The notes: a model not told the origin generated them from the letters alone. A stretch of DNA of 64,000 bases from a virus (IMGVR_UViG_3300028597_000009:46531-110530); one strand, 5' to 3'; shown: positions 1 through 7,670, counted from the stretch's first letter. Numbers and translations: made by a program.

Positions 1-251
1 GCCCAATGGAGATTCTGGAACTCTTGCCCACCATGCCACCTGTGGCGGTAGGTTCTGGTTACCAGTTCGCCATGGGGATCCTCGCTATCGGCAAGGACGC
101 GAAGTCTGCTGTGAAGACGGCGATCCGTTTGGACCCTCACTCCGGTGGGGAACTCCAAGTCTGGGAATTCCCGGGCAAACCTGACAAACCTTCGGTTCGA
201 CCTGCAAAGGCCAAACCCACTGCCAAGAAATCCGCTGGAGCAAAAGCATGA
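1..251 (+). CDS. Proteasome-like (Ntn-hydrolase) protein, C-terminal part; cut by window edge
   Basis: The reading frame is open to the left edge, so only the last 80 or so residues are visible. They closely resemble the C-terminal part of the next gene: both have a PPVAVGSG turn, then FAMG/FAMA, a run of alternating Ala/Lys residues, an 'LD' pair and a WEFPG/FEFPG end. The VGSG-x2-FAM arrangement is typical of proteasome beta/HslV-fold proteins found in phages. The stop overlaps the next start (ATGA), so the two are translationally coupled. The tail is Lys/Ala/Pro-rich. The active-site N-terminus lies outside the window, so activity cannot be judged. The two proteins probably arose by tandem duplication. 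Confidence 0.6.
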   Translation, partial: PMEILELLPTMPPVAVGSGYQFAMGILAIGKDAKSAVKTAIRLDPHSGGELQVWEFPGKPDKPSVRPAKAKPTAKKSAGAKA

Positions 252-811
252 CCACGATAGCCTACGACGGCTCGCTACTGGTAAGTGATTCGGCCATGAC
301 AGTCGATAGCACCATGTATCCAGCCGCCTTCCGCAAGATCTACACACCCGAGGAAGGAGAGTACTGGGATATCAACGGGGTTCGTATCCTGGCTTTCGGT
401 CATGCGGGTGACGTTGAGACCATTCACTTGGTCAAGGAAGCTCTGGCCGACGGGATCACCTACAAGACCACTCTCGATGCACCGAACATGGGTTTCTCAA
501 CCATCATGATCGACGAGAACGGTTTGGCTCACATGTGGTTGTTCTCGAACAACAAGGGTCAGGACAGTTACACCCTGCTCCCGATGTTGCCTCCGGTAGC
601 GGTTGGTTCGGGTAGCGACTTTGCCATGGCTGTAATGACCATCGGTAAGAGCGCCAAGGTGGCGGTGAAGGCATCCATCAAGTTGGATATCAACTCGGAT
701 GGTAATCTTCAGATCTTCGAATTCCCTGGAAGACCTGAGAAACCTTCGAAGCGACCAGAGATCGAGGCACCGACCTTGCCAGAGGCCGTGACCGAGAAAG
801 GTGCTGACTAA
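248..811 (+). CDS. Proteasome beta/HslV-like Ntn-hydrolase family protein
   Basis: 187 residues. It begins MTTIAYDG, so removal of Met would expose Thr2 as the N-terminal nucleophile, as in proteasome beta subunits and HslV. A short beta strand, an SDSAMT segment (like the conserved S/A-D-x-R/M strand), an AFGHAGD turn and the PPVAVGSG-x2-FAM motif near residue 118 follow in the family order. The C-terminal 25 residues are charged and proline-rich. It may be a self-assembling peptidase or an inactive structural relative; family members occur in several phages without a proven role. It overlaps the preceding paralogue by 4 nt. It is the last gene before a long non-coding stretch, so it probably ends an operon. 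Confidence 0.6.
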   Translation: MTTIAYDGSLLVSDSAMTVDSTMYPAAFRKIYTPEEGEYWDINGVRILAFGHAGDVETIHLVKEALADGITYKTTLDAPNMGFSTIMIDENGLAHMWLFSNNKGQDSYTLLPMLPPVAVGSGSDFAMAVMTIGKSAKVAVKASIKLDINSDGNLQIFEFPGRPEKPSKRPEIEAPTLPEAVTEKGAD

Positions 812-1002
812 CGAAATTTATCTATCCTATGCGTGGACCTGTGAGTGCACCTCCCTGAAGAAGATAGTTCGTTAGTGGTTCCGCGATGATAGTTTGGAGT
901 ACCTACTCGCACTGACCGGTCATGTCCCCCCGTTAGCATCCGGTCAGCCAGCAATTTACCGCTGGGAAAAACTCCTCTAGTACAAACCTGCCCCCTATGG
1001 TG
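812..1002 (+). other. Non-coding stretch with two adjacent hairpins (possible small RNA or 3' UTR)
   Basis: No convincing reading frame lies here. CTGACCGG (912-919) and CCGGTCAG (940-947) form a perfect 8-bp stem around a 20-nt loop with a run of C. Immediately after it, CCAGC (948-952) and GCTGG (961-965) form a second stem with an 8-nt loop. A strong terminator follows at 1003. A TATG (828-831) lies upstream and could be a late-type start. The layout fits a structured 3' UTR or a short RNA gene, but expression cannot be read from sequence. Confidence 0.4.
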
Positions 1003-1047
1003 CCCAGACCCTCCTGCCGGGGTCTGGGTGCTGTGGGTTCTTTTTTT
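1003..1047 (+). terminator. Rho-independent terminator
   Basis: An 8-bp stem CCCAGACC/GGTCTGGG (1003-1010 with 1021-1028) is followed by a T-run at 1040-1047. It would end the transcript of the proteasome-like genes or of the structured RNA region just upstream. Confidence 0.75.
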
Positions 1048-1197
1048 GCATTTTGTTTTAACCGGAAGAGTTTATTTTATACTTGCCTACGTCGTGTCGT
1101 TTCCTTGGTTGGGTTTTGACATGCGTAGACATAGGGAGTGGGTCCGAAATTTACTTCCTGTAGCAGGTAACTCCTCTTCAAGCAATTGTTTCTTCGG

Positions 1198-1240
1198 AAA
1201 CCCCCTTACTGGCTAACTATGCGGTAAGGGTTTATTTTTT
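1198..1240 (+). terminator. Second terminator upstream of phuZ
   Basis: The arms AAACCCCCTTAC and GTAAGGGTTT (about 1198-1209 with 1224-1233) pair and run into TTTATTTTTT. It is the second terminator within 200 nt and insulates phuZ from upstream transcription. A 62-codon frame spanning both terminators (1028-1216) is not credible as a gene. Confidence 0.7.
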
Positions 1241-1291
1241 ACTTGAGAGCCATTTTCTTAGGATGTAGGTAACGGGCTGAAATATTTCAGG

Positions 1292-1304
1292 CCTACATCA
1301 TTAG
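1292..1304 (+). promoter_or_regulatory. Early-type promoter candidate for phuZ
   Basis: CCTACATCATTAG lies about 60 nt upstream of the phuZ start and just after a terminator. It matches a motif recurring at 7616, 9555, 9611, 18225 and 23215, each time ahead of a gene start. The core resembles the TATATTAC-type early promoter reported for phiKZ virion RNA polymerase. Confidence 0.6.
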
Positions 1305-1364
1305 TGCGTAATCAGTAAATGATTGCACGAATTCATTAACGGTAACTTCAAAGAGAAAATTTAC

Positions 1365-2363
1365 ATGAATGTTAATAACTCGCAACTCGCTTACTTCCTC
1401 TGCGGTGGTACCGGTATCAACGTTGGTGTGGCTCTGAAGGGTGATTCCAAAACCGACAACAACAAGTCGGCCTTCTTCGTAGGTCTGGATTCCTCCAGCG
1501 CCAACTCTTCTCACGGCCTGTTCGAAATCGAATACATGGTCAAAGCCGGCAGCGCCGACGAGAAGACCCAAGGTTCCGGTAAAGTCAAAGCGACCAACTA
1601 CCCACAAGCTGAACAGTTCGTTGCTCAGACTCTGGCCAAGCACAAACCGCGTCCTTACAACGTCGTGGTCTGCAACACCGCTGGCGGTACCGGTTCGATG
1701 CTGGGCTTCGTGCTGGCGCGTACGCTGCTGGCTCAGGGTCACCTGGTCGTGCTGTGCCTGATCAACGACATGACCTCCCAGGTCGAGATGTCCAACGCCG
1801 TCGGCTCCCTGCGCTCCTTCGCCAACCAAACCGGCCCGAACTTCCTGGACACGGTAATCCCGTACCTGGAATTCAACAACACCCTGGAAAACACTCGCGG
1901 CGAAGTCAACAGCAACATCGTTGACAAACTGAACATCCTCAGCCTGTTCCTGACCGGCGAGAATGGCGAGATGGACTACCAGGACGTCAAGAACCTGCTC
2001 AGCTACTCGAAGCACTACGGCGTACCAGCAGCTCTGTCGCGCATCCGTTTCTTCGACGCCGACGCAGTGGCTCAGTTCACTGGCAAAGTTCCGGTGGCCG
2101 TTGCTTCCCTGTTCAAGGACAGCAACAGCGTGATCCCTCGCTTCAACGGTACCGTGATCCGTTCGACCGGTGTGTTCGCCAAAGACGTAGCCCGTCCGAA
2201 GAACACCGACGAGCTGCACATGGTCCTGGACCACGGCGAAGCTCTGCAAGAGCTGGAGCAGAAGATGAAAGAGCTGGACGACCGTAAGGTTGCCTCGTCT
2301 TCCAACTTCGTTCAGCAGAAAGATCTGAGCGCCGGCGCTGATGCTTCGGGCTTCGTACCTTAA
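1365..2363 (+). CDS. phuZ: PhuZ-like phage tubulin (spindle protein)
   Basis: 332 residues, close to the size of known PhuZ proteins. PhuZ polymerises with GTP into a bipolar spindle that centres the phage nucleus and moves capsids along it. Visible signatures are a glycine-rich nucleotide loop near the N-terminus (FLCGGTGINVG), the tubulin/FtsZ signature GGTGS at residues 107-111, and a charged C-terminal tail of the kind PhuZ uses for filament contacts. I chose the ATG at 1365 because AAAGAG lies 8 nt upstream; a TTG 42 nt earlier lacks such a site. C-ending codons dominate, suggesting high expression. It has its own early-type promoter and a strong hairpin terminator, so it is probably monocistronic. 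Confidence 0.93.
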   Translation: MNVNNSQLAYFLCGGTGINVGVALKGDSKTDNNKSAFFVGLDSSSANSSHGLFEIEYMVKAGSADEKTQGSGKVKATNYPQAEQFVAQTLAKHKPRPYNVVVCNTAGGTGSMLGFVLARTLLAQGHLVVLCLINDMTSQVEMSNAVGSLRSFANQTGPNFLDTVIPYLEFNNTLENTRGEVNSNIVDKLNILSLFLTGENGEMDYQDVKNLLSYSKHYGVPAALSRIRFFDADAVAQFTGKVPVAVASLFKDSNSVIPRFNGTVIRSTGVFAKDVARPKNTDELHMVLDHGEALQELEQKMKELDDRKVASSSNFVQQKDLSAGADASGFVP

Positions 2364-2371
2364 GCACCTAG

Positions 2372-2434
2372 CAATATAGACGTAGGGTACCGGGGAGCGA
2401 TCCTCGGTGCCTTATGGCTGCTATATTGTTTTTT
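2372..2434 (+). terminator. Long hairpin terminator of phuZ
   Basis: CAATATAG (2372-2379) pairs with CTATATTG (2421-2428), enclosing an inner GGTACCGGGG/CCTCGGTGCC stem, then TTTTTT (2429-2434). The 3' arm contains TTATGGCTGC (2412-2421), a string repeated behind terminators elsewhere in the window. Confidence 0.8.
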
Positions 2435-2496
2435 GATATTTTCTTCTACAGCTTCGCAATATCTATAGGAGATTATTCATTGGGAGGGGCAAGAAG

Positions 2497-2793
2497 GTGT
2501 CTAGAAGCTTCTGCATTGATTTTAAATCATACTCCCTACTCTATGTAGTGGGTGCAGATCGAAACGTCTTGAAGCGATGCGTGGACGGAATTGATCTTGC
2601 GTCTATTTTGATAGATGAGGGCTTCAATAACTTCGAGAATCCTTACGTGTATAACCGCATGAAGGGTCGCGATATCAATTCATTAAGGGAGCAAGTAGCT
2701 GGCGCTGTATTGGGGATTCCCAGGGACGCGTTGGTAAGTGTAAGGCGCTTGGGGAATAATCAGCACATCGTGTTGGTTACGCTAAAGTACTAA
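2497..2793 (+). CDS. Small protein of unknown function (98 aa)
   Basis: It starts with GTG, supported by a strong GGGAGGGG site 7 nt upstream. I recognise no family. The N-terminal half is mixed helix/strand with 'VVGADRN'. The C-terminal half ends in a predicted beta-hairpin (alternating hydrophobic residues around LVSVRRL and HIVLVTL). It is first in a compact run of small genes between phuZ and the DNA polymerase C-terminal gene, the interval of phiKZ in which early nucleus-related proteins are encoded. Codon use is less biased than in phuZ, suggesting low expression. Confidence 0.65.
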   Translation: MSRSFCIDFKSYSLLYVVGADRNVLKRCVDGIDLASILIDEGFNNFENPYVYNRMKGRDINSLREQVAGAVLGIPRDALVSVRRLGNNQHIVLVTLKY

Positions 2794-2803
2794 AGGGGCT
2801 ACC

Positions 2804-3352
2804 GTGATTTCATTCGACGTTCAACACTTGGCAAACAGTCTGCTTATGGAGACTGGTGATACATATGCAGTAAAGGAAGAAATTGCAATACGAATGGTCG
2901 AAGCAGCAATCGATATCATTAACGAGCCTAGAAAGCAAGACGCCATTCTGGATCCGTTGAATCATATCTGGGAAACGCATTACGGGCTGGTAACACCCGA
3001 CCTTGTTATCCTGGCGGTCGTAGACGATCTACAGAAACAAATCAGACAGCACAACTGGGATACACGGTTGGTTGTCAAGCCGACATTTAAGAAAGTGTCG
3101 AACACGTTCCATCGGGCTACTGTGCAGATGGATCTGGATGCCACCCTCGCCAGACAAAAGACCAAGCCCAAAAAGAAAGCTGCTGTCCGGGCACAAGTAA
3201 CGGCGACGACGGTGAGCGATAATCCTAGTGCGGAAGATATCAATGAATTCCTTGATGTTGTTGAACGCAGGAGTGAGCGACGAACTCCGCTACTTTCAGA
3301 TCGACACCCAAAATTTATTGCAGAACCTTTTGCAAGAGATCGGCGGGATTAG
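2804..3352 (+). CDS. Unknown protein with basic linker (182 aa)
   Basis: It starts with GTG behind AAAGGGG (5 nt spacing), 10 nt after the preceding stop. A helical N-terminal domain of about 100 residues is followed by a strand pair (TRLVVKPTF / RATVQMDL), a strongly basic linker (KTKPKKKAAVR, near residue 125) and a charged tail. The tail overlaps the next gene by about 110 nt, unusually long, so the last residues of this protein or the start of the next one may be mis-set. The basic linker could bind nucleic acid, but this is a guess. Confidence 0.6.
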   Translation: MISFDVQHLANSLLMETGDTYAVKEEIAIRMVEAAIDIINEPRKQDAILDPLNHIWETHYGLVTPDLVILAVVDDLQKQIRQHNWDTRLVVKPTFKKVSNTFHRATVQMDLDATLARQKTKPKKKAAVRAQVTATTVSDNPSAEDINEFLDVVERRSERRTPLLSDRHPKFIAEPFARDRRD

Positions 3353-3716
3353 TACAGGTATTCCTCCGGACTTTGATCGCTATAAGGAAATGGCGTGGGG
3401 ACTGCTTGAAATGGGTGTGATGTATTTCGGGGTAGGTAAAGGTCGCAGGATCGATGAGCAGCGTTACAACCAAGCGTTAGTAAACAAGTTCACCTTGGCT
3501 GCTGATCGGGATGACATTATAACCGACATTGCTTCAGCGTTGCATACGCAACTGAGCACTGTGCTGGACAAGACTGCTTTGGAATACCCGTTTGCATATC
3601 AGATGTTGGCGAATGGGGACATCCTGATCGGGATCGATGTACGGGACTTTATTCCAATCCCGGCAGACGATTTCGATCCTAATGAGGAGTGGGTTGATTA
3701 TGAGCAGAGCACGTAG
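3243..3716 (+). CDS. Unknown small protein (157 aa)
   Basis: I chose the ATG at 3243 because GGAAG sits 6 nt upstream; a GTG at 3228 is also in frame, and later starts would cut the long overlap with the preceding gene. The protein has a helical body and a C-terminal hydrophobic strand (GDILIGIDVRDF) followed by an acidic tail. That layout, helical domain then beta-hairpin, recurs in its neighbours. No family recognised. It overlaps the next gene by 17 nt, indicating one operon. Confidence 0.6.
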   Translation: MNSLMLLNAGVSDELRYFQIDTQNLLQNLLQEIGGISTGIPPDFDRYKEMAWGLLEMGVMYFGVGKGRRIDEQRYNQALVNKFTLAADRDDIITDIASALHTQLSTVLDKTALEYPFAYQMLANGDILIGIDVRDFIPIPADDFDPNEEWVDYEQST

Positions 3717-4068
3717 CATCCCACTAGGCGTCCTCCCCACGATATTCAAGAAGTTTGGGTATCTAGATGGGGAGGTCACCACCCTCTTGACGATTTTGTT
3801 AATGATGTGCCGGACTAATGAAGAGACGTATCTCGAAGATATCATCTCGGAGTTCATTCGGACCGAAATGGATTTAGATCCGCTGCAAGCCCAGATCTTC
3901 ATTCTGGAAGCGCTCCCAACCTTATTGGACATAGGCACGCAGTTCAGGCGATTGGCATTGACCGGTCACCTGTTACGGTATGACGTGTTCGGATACACCA
4001 TTCTTTTGGAAGTCGACGATGACTACTCGAACCTTCAGCCACTCAGTGTCGGTCCCACCACTGACTGA
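3700..4068 (+). CDS. Unknown small protein (122 aa)
   Basis: The start ATG at 3700 lies within the end of the preceding gene and has GAGGAG 10 nt upstream. Longer in-frame versions exist but would overlap more. The protein is rich in Leu/Ile, with two hydrophobic helices (around TTLLTILLMM and FILEALPTLL) and a terminal strand FGYTILLEVDDD. It is not clearly a membrane protein because charged residues interrupt the helices. The general layout resembles neighbouring genes. Function unknown. Confidence 0.6.
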   Translation: MSRARSIPLGVLPTIFKKFGYLDGEVTTLLTILLMMCRTNEETYLEDIISEFIRTEMDLDPLQAQIFILEALPTLLDIGTQFRRLALTGHLLRYDVFGYTILLEVDDDYSNLQPLSVGPTTD

Positions 4069-4321
4069 TGTACCAGAAATGCTGGGTGCATACGGAACCC
4101 TGTTCCAGTCGCTCGGCATCTCGTTTGCACAACCGTTTCCTTTTCCTCTGAGCACGGGGTTTACTCACCCGATCCCAGAGGAGAACAAGAAGCTTACCGA
4201 TGAGTTCTTCATGACCTCAATGCAGCTGACTAGCGCCAGCCAGATGAACGGCCCGCTATCGTTTGTAAACGCCAGTGTATCCAGTTCTATGGTGACATTC
4301 ATTTTCCAGTACAACGAGTAA
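4019..4321 (+). CDS. Unknown small protein (100 aa)
   Basis: ATG at 4019 with GGAAG 6 nt upstream; it overlaps the end of the previous gene by 50 nt. An ATG at 3980 is also in frame but has no good site. The sequence is rich in Ser, Thr, Pro and Phe, with a FAQPFPFPLS segment and a C-terminal strand (SSMVTFIFQYNE). No family recognised. The gene is kept because it fills the frame between its neighbours with sensible spacing and a good ribosome-binding site. Confidence 0.5.
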   Translation: MTTRTFSHSVSVPPLTDVPEMLGAYGTLFQSLGISFAQPFPFPLSTGFTHPIPEENKKLTDEFFMTSMQLTSASQMNGPLSFVNASVSSSMVTFIFQYNE

Positions 4322-4325
4322 CGAT

Positions 4326-4640
4326 ATGTGTAAACGCATCGTACAAATTGATTACGAGGAGCTTGCGGATCATCTTCTAGTTTGTCATGCGTTAGACACA
4401 CCAGCCGAATTGCTGACCTTCGAACGGGCGAGGGTTATCTTAGCTGAACACGTCGAACTCATTATGGACGAGAGTGATTACTATAGCCCGGATGCTGTCC
4501 TGACCGATATCTTGTTTAAGCACCACACCTTTGGGTCTATTAAAGATGTACATGTGACAACTGTCCCAGGTACCGTGGTGATTCGCGATGGCCATCCTTT
4601 GAAGCTTCCTCTGGTACTAATCGAGTTAGACTTTCTATAA
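4326..4640 (+). CDS. Unknown small protein (104 aa)
   Basis: ATG four bases after the preceding stop; the ribosome site is weak, suggesting coupled translation. An acidic, helical first half (EELADHLLVCH, ARVILAEHVELIMDE) is followed by a beta-rich end with alternating Val/Thr and a final LPLVLIELDFL strand. This repeats the helical-then-beta layout of its neighbours. No family recognised. Confidence 0.6.
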   Translation: MCKRIVQIDYEELADHLLVCHALDTPAELLTFERARVILAEHVELIMDESDYYSPDAVLTDILFKHHTFGSIKDVHVTTVPGTVVIRDGHPLKLPLVLIELDFL

Positions 4641-4652
4641 GGAGCATGTTGT

Positions 4653-5066
4653 ATGGCAACCCCAAACCCCGCCCAGGGAGATATCGTCACTTTCCAACTG
4701 GTGGTCAACAGCGTCAACGGTGATGAGCGCGTGGATGTAAAGGTAGACGGCCTGTTGAACTACTCCACTGCGCGCATGATCGACCCGCAACTTGTGATCA
4801 AGCACAAGAACCTTTATCCTTACTTCAAGGACAAGGTAAACCAAGTCGACGATCCGGCGATGTACAAATACCTAGCGCTGATCGGCCGTAACGGCGCTAC
4901 CGAGATCATCGGTATCCCGTGGATTAACGATTCGACCTTCCGTGTCATTGATGGTCGTAACGCTACGGTCGGCATTACCAACTGGCGTGAAGACTTCCGG
5001 GCTCCCCTGGCAACCTTCATGCAAGGGTTGGGCGCTTCCTACACACTCAACGTCTTCGATAAGTAA
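4653..5066 (+). CDS. Unknown, probably abundant beta-rich protein (137 aa)
   Basis: It has a strong AAGGAG site and clearly stronger C-ending codon bias than the preceding small genes, so it is probably well expressed. The sequence is beta-rich and soluble, opening with a DIVTFQLVVNSVNGD strand pair, with a lysine/tyrosine-rich middle (KHKNLYPYFKDK). A good terminator follows, so this is the last gene of the small-gene run. I do not recognise the family. Confidence 0.65.
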   Translation: MATPNPAQGDIVTFQLVVNSVNGDERVDVKVDGLLNYSTARMIDPQLVIKHKNLYPYFKDKVNQVDDPAMYKYLALIGRNGATEIIGIPWINDSTFRVIDGRNATVGITNWREDFRAPLATFMQGLGASYTLNVFDK

Positions 5067-5077
5067 GGTGTGTAATT

Positions 5078-5130
5078 GATTACCGTGATTCCCATTAATA
5101 AGGGAGTCGCGGTAAATCACTTTATTTTTT
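5078..5130 (+). terminator. Terminator after the small-gene run
   Basis: The arms 5078-5093 (GATTACCGTGATTCCC) and 5102-5118 (GGGAGTCGCGGTAAATC) pair with one bulge and a few G-U pairs around an AT loop, followed by TTTATTTTTT. Confidence 0.75.
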
Positions 5131-5176
5131 GGTCCATCCATTTTTTATTTAAAGAATCACCTAGGGATTAACTTAC

Positions 5177-7255
5177 ATGACCGCCATGGCTCAGCATCTG
5201 TCTCCGTTCATGGAGGTGGAATACAAACCGAACAAGGCGCTGCTGAAGAACTACCACTACCTCGCGGCTTCGTATCTGTCCGTGATGTACCAGTGGGACT
5301 ACGACACAGTTCTTGAGTTGTGCGAAAAGATCTTCATTCCAAATGAGAACGGCTTTAAAGAAGCCAAGTTCAAGGTCTTTCAGAAGAACAAGTATGGCGA
5401 CCGTGTTCCAGTCGTTATGCCTGCGCGTGAATTCTTTCAAACGGTACAGGACAAGAACTATCACCTGTCTCCGTCGTTGGTGGCCTACACTCACACTGAC
5501 GAAAAGCAATCCGTCAACGCTATTGGTACCGATACCTTTATTGAATTCCGTCGTTTGTATAAAGGCAAGCGTAAAGGTGTTCCGCACGGTAGTGACGACT
5601 GGCAAGCGTTCAACGAAATCCAGAACGCACTGAAGATCTTCAACAACGCCCAGTCGGGTGGTATGTCGTCTTCGGGTACTCCGCTGTTCAACAAGTCTGG
5701 CCACACCACACTGACCAGCACCTGCCGTGCATTGACTTCGACGGCTAACCTGATTAACGAGCGGTTGATTACAGGTAACCGACTCCTGCTCAGTTACAAC
5801 AAGTCCATGGAACTGTTTGTCAGTACCTTGGCATTCTCGGATCGCAAACTGATCCAGAAAGTGATCGACGACTTCCAAATGAAGTACGCAACAGTCGATC
5901 AAGTAATGGACATGATCAAACGTTGCAGCGCTTATTACTGGAACAATCCAAGTAGCATTAAAGCGATGGAGATGTTTGTTAAGAACCTGACTCCGCTGGA
6001 ACTGACGATCCTGCTCTGCACCATGGACTTGCGTGGTCTGTACACGACCAACCCTGAGATGATGCGGACGTTCTTCGACGAGTGGTGTGCAATCCCCGCC
6101 ATTCCAGAAGTGGGTAAACCAGAAGACTTCGTTAAACCAGCCAACGATGACTACAAGGTTCTTTGTGTCACTAAGCTGGGCAAGAGCGCAACTGCTGAAC
6201 AGATCAACCACCTCAACGCTTACCACATTACGTTGGAGCAGAAGTGGGGCGAGTTCATCAAGGCGTTCCTCAAGTCTGAGATCCCACCAACCGGTATCTT
6301 CAGCGTTAAAGAGATCGTGCGTGAAAACGTATTGACCTCCGACACAGACTCCATGATCTACTCCGTGGACATGATCGTTGACGACTACGTTAAGGGTCCT
6401 GAATCCGGTCTGTGCTTCAACGGTGTATTGACCTACTTCATTCGTTCGATCTCTGTAGACCAGCATGCTCGTCTCAGTAAGAACATGAACGTAGCGAACC
6501 GCTACCTGCACCGTCTGAACATGAAGAACGAATACCTGTTCGGTTCGTATGTAACGACTTCGATGTCGAAGCACTACTACGCACTGCAGTTGATGATTGA
6601 AGGCATCCTCAACGATGAGCCTGATCTCGAAACCAAAGGCGTTCACTTGCGCGGTATCAAGATCGCCATGAAGGTACGTGAGTTCACCAACAAGTTGATG
6701 CGGGATGTATTGAACTGTATCTACAACGGTGGTCAGCTCGATGCACCTGATCTGTTGCAACAAGTGGCTGATCTGGAACGTGCTCTGTTCGAAGAGATCG
6801 AAGCAGGTGGCTGGAGCTGGTTGACCAAGAACGGGATTAAGGAAGAAGCGGCCTACACCACTCCTGAGTCGTCGATCTACTTCTACCACGAGATGTGGGT
6901 GAAGGTGTTCGCTGAGAAGTATGGCGCGGCTCCTGAGCTGCCGTACCGTGCGTACAAGGTTAACTTGGACATGAACAACAAGACGAAGATGAAGAACTAC
7001 TTTGACTTGGTTAAGGACACTGAGGTCGGTAAGAAGTTTGAAGCTTACATCACCGAACGTAGTTCCTTGACATCCGTTTATATCCCAGTCGACATGATCG
7101 AATCGATTGGCGGTATCCCGAAAGAGATCTTGCCGATTGTAGATACTCGGTTGTTGATTGCACAGAACTTCAAATCCATTTATGCCATTCTGGAATCACT
7201 TGGTTTGTTCATTATGAACTCCAAGGTATCCCGTCTGGTATCCGATGAACATTAA
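5177..7255 (+). CDS. Family B DNA polymerase, C-terminal half (fingers, palm motif C, thumb)
   Basis: 692 residues. Family B motif C is seen as LTSDTDSMIYSVD, with the metal-binding pair at Asp389 and Asp391 (DTDS as in cellular and viral PolB). Upstream, LKIFNNAQSGGMS (Lys153, Asn156-157) fits motif B, followed by a long TSTCRALTSTANLINERLITGNR-type helix as in PolB fingers and palm. Motif A and the 3'-5' exonuclease are missing here but occur in the leftward gene at 38711-40561, so the polymerase is apparently encoded in two pieces that must associate. The region from about residue 400 would hold palm end and thumb. It would act in the phage nucleus as replicative polymerase. The alternative, an inactive PolB remnant, is less likely because the catalytic aspartates are intact in both pieces. 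Confidence 0.75.
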   Translation: MTAMAQHLSPFMEVEYKPNKALLKNYHYLAASYLSVMYQWDYDTVLELCEKIFIPNENGFKEAKFKVFQKNKYGDRVPVVMPAREFFQTVQDKNYHLSPSLVAYTHTDEKQSVNAIGTDTFIEFRRLYKGKRKGVPHGSDDWQAFNEIQNALKIFNNAQSGGMSSSGTPLFNKSGHTTLTSTCRALTSTANLINERLITGNRLLLSYNKSMELFVSTLAFSDRKLIQKVIDDFQMKYATVDQVMDMIKRCSAYYWNNPSSIKAMEMFVKNLTPLELTILLCTMDLRGLYTTNPEMMRTFFDEWCAIPAIPEVGKPEDFVKPANDDYKVLCVTKLGKSATAEQINHLNAYHITLEQKWGEFIKAFLKSEIPPTGIFSVKEIVRENVLTSDTDSMIYSVDMIVDDYVKGPESGLCFNGVLTYFIRSISVDQHARLSKNMNVANRYLHRLNMKNEYLFGSYVTTSMSKHYYALQLMIEGILNDEPDLETKGVHLRGIKIAMKVREFTNKLMRDVLNCIYNGGQLDAPDLLQQVADLERALFEEIEAGGWSWLTKNGIKEEAAYTTPESSIYFYHEMWVKVFAEKYGAAPELPYRAYKVNLDMNNKTKMKNYFDLVKDTEVGKKFEAYITERSSLTSVYIPVDMIESIGGIPKEILPIVDTRLLIAQNFKSIYAILESLGLFIMNSKVSRLVSDEH

Positions 7256-7267
7256 TAGGGGACGGCC

Positions 7268-7597
7268 ATGGGTACGTTACATTCCTTAGATGCAGCTAGG
7301 CGTAAACGTGCCCGACGGACGGAACTGTTTGGAAAGGCACAACAGCTGAGAGAGTTGGTTGCTAACTATCTCAGCGAGTACCTGCGTTCTTGCGACGACT
7401 TGGTAGCGGCTAATGACGCGCTAACTGCGTATAACCGTAAGCCTTGGTACCTCAAGTTCTTTAGTAACCATGAAAAGATGCTCCTTGTAATGAACATCGA
7501 CCGAGCTACTGATTATTGTGAAGCCCAACGACGGAACCTTATCAACGCTCGAAGTAGTCTTGGTAAGGAACTCTTTAAAGAAGTGCTGAGCATTTAA
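7268..7597 (+). CDS. Small basic coiled-coil protein, unknown (109 aa)
   Basis: ATG with AGGGGA upstream, 12 nt after the polymerase gene, so probably co-transcribed with it. The N-terminus is strongly basic (ARRKRARRTE), followed by helices with heptad-like Leu/Ala spacing and a C-terminal helix. The basic helix could contact DNA or the polymerase fragment, but there is no family match to support that. Confidence 0.6.
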   Translation: MGTLHSLDAARRKRARRTELFGKAQQLRELVANYLSEYLRSCDDLVAANDALTAYNRKPWYLKFFSNHEKMLLVMNIDRATDYCEAQRRNLINARSSLGKELFKEVLSI

Positions 7598-7615
7598 GAT
7601 ATACTCGAAGTCGAA

Positions 7616-7629
7616 CCTATATTACTTGG
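7616..7629 (+). promoter_or_regulatory. Early-type promoter candidate
   Basis: CCTATATTACTTGG, containing the exact octamer TATATTAC, lies 41 nt upstream of the ATG at 7671. It is the copy in this window closest to the early promoter core described for phiKZ. Confidence 0.6.
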
Positions 7630-7670
7630 GTGATAAAGGTAATCAATACCTTCCACCGTTGGAGTTCAGC

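Noticed and set aside
812-1000. A tRNA gene in the gene-free stretch
   Set aside because: The hairpins do not form a cloverleaf; there is no GTTCxA T-loop or acceptor stem.
1028-1216. A 62-codon rightward frame between the proteasome-like genes and phuZ
   Set aside because: It starts inside one terminator and ends inside another, has no ribosome-binding site and an unnatural composition (Phe/Leu/Trp from T-runs).
5168-6889. A 573-codon frame antisense to the polymerase C-terminal gene
   Set aside because: The sense frame has intact family B motifs; the antisense frame has none.
5177-7255. The polymerase C-terminal gene as a frameshifted or truncated complete polymerase
   Set aside because: The frame has its own ATG and the upstream sequence holds a terminator and an unrelated small gene; no exonuclease or motif A remnant is seen in any frame nearby.
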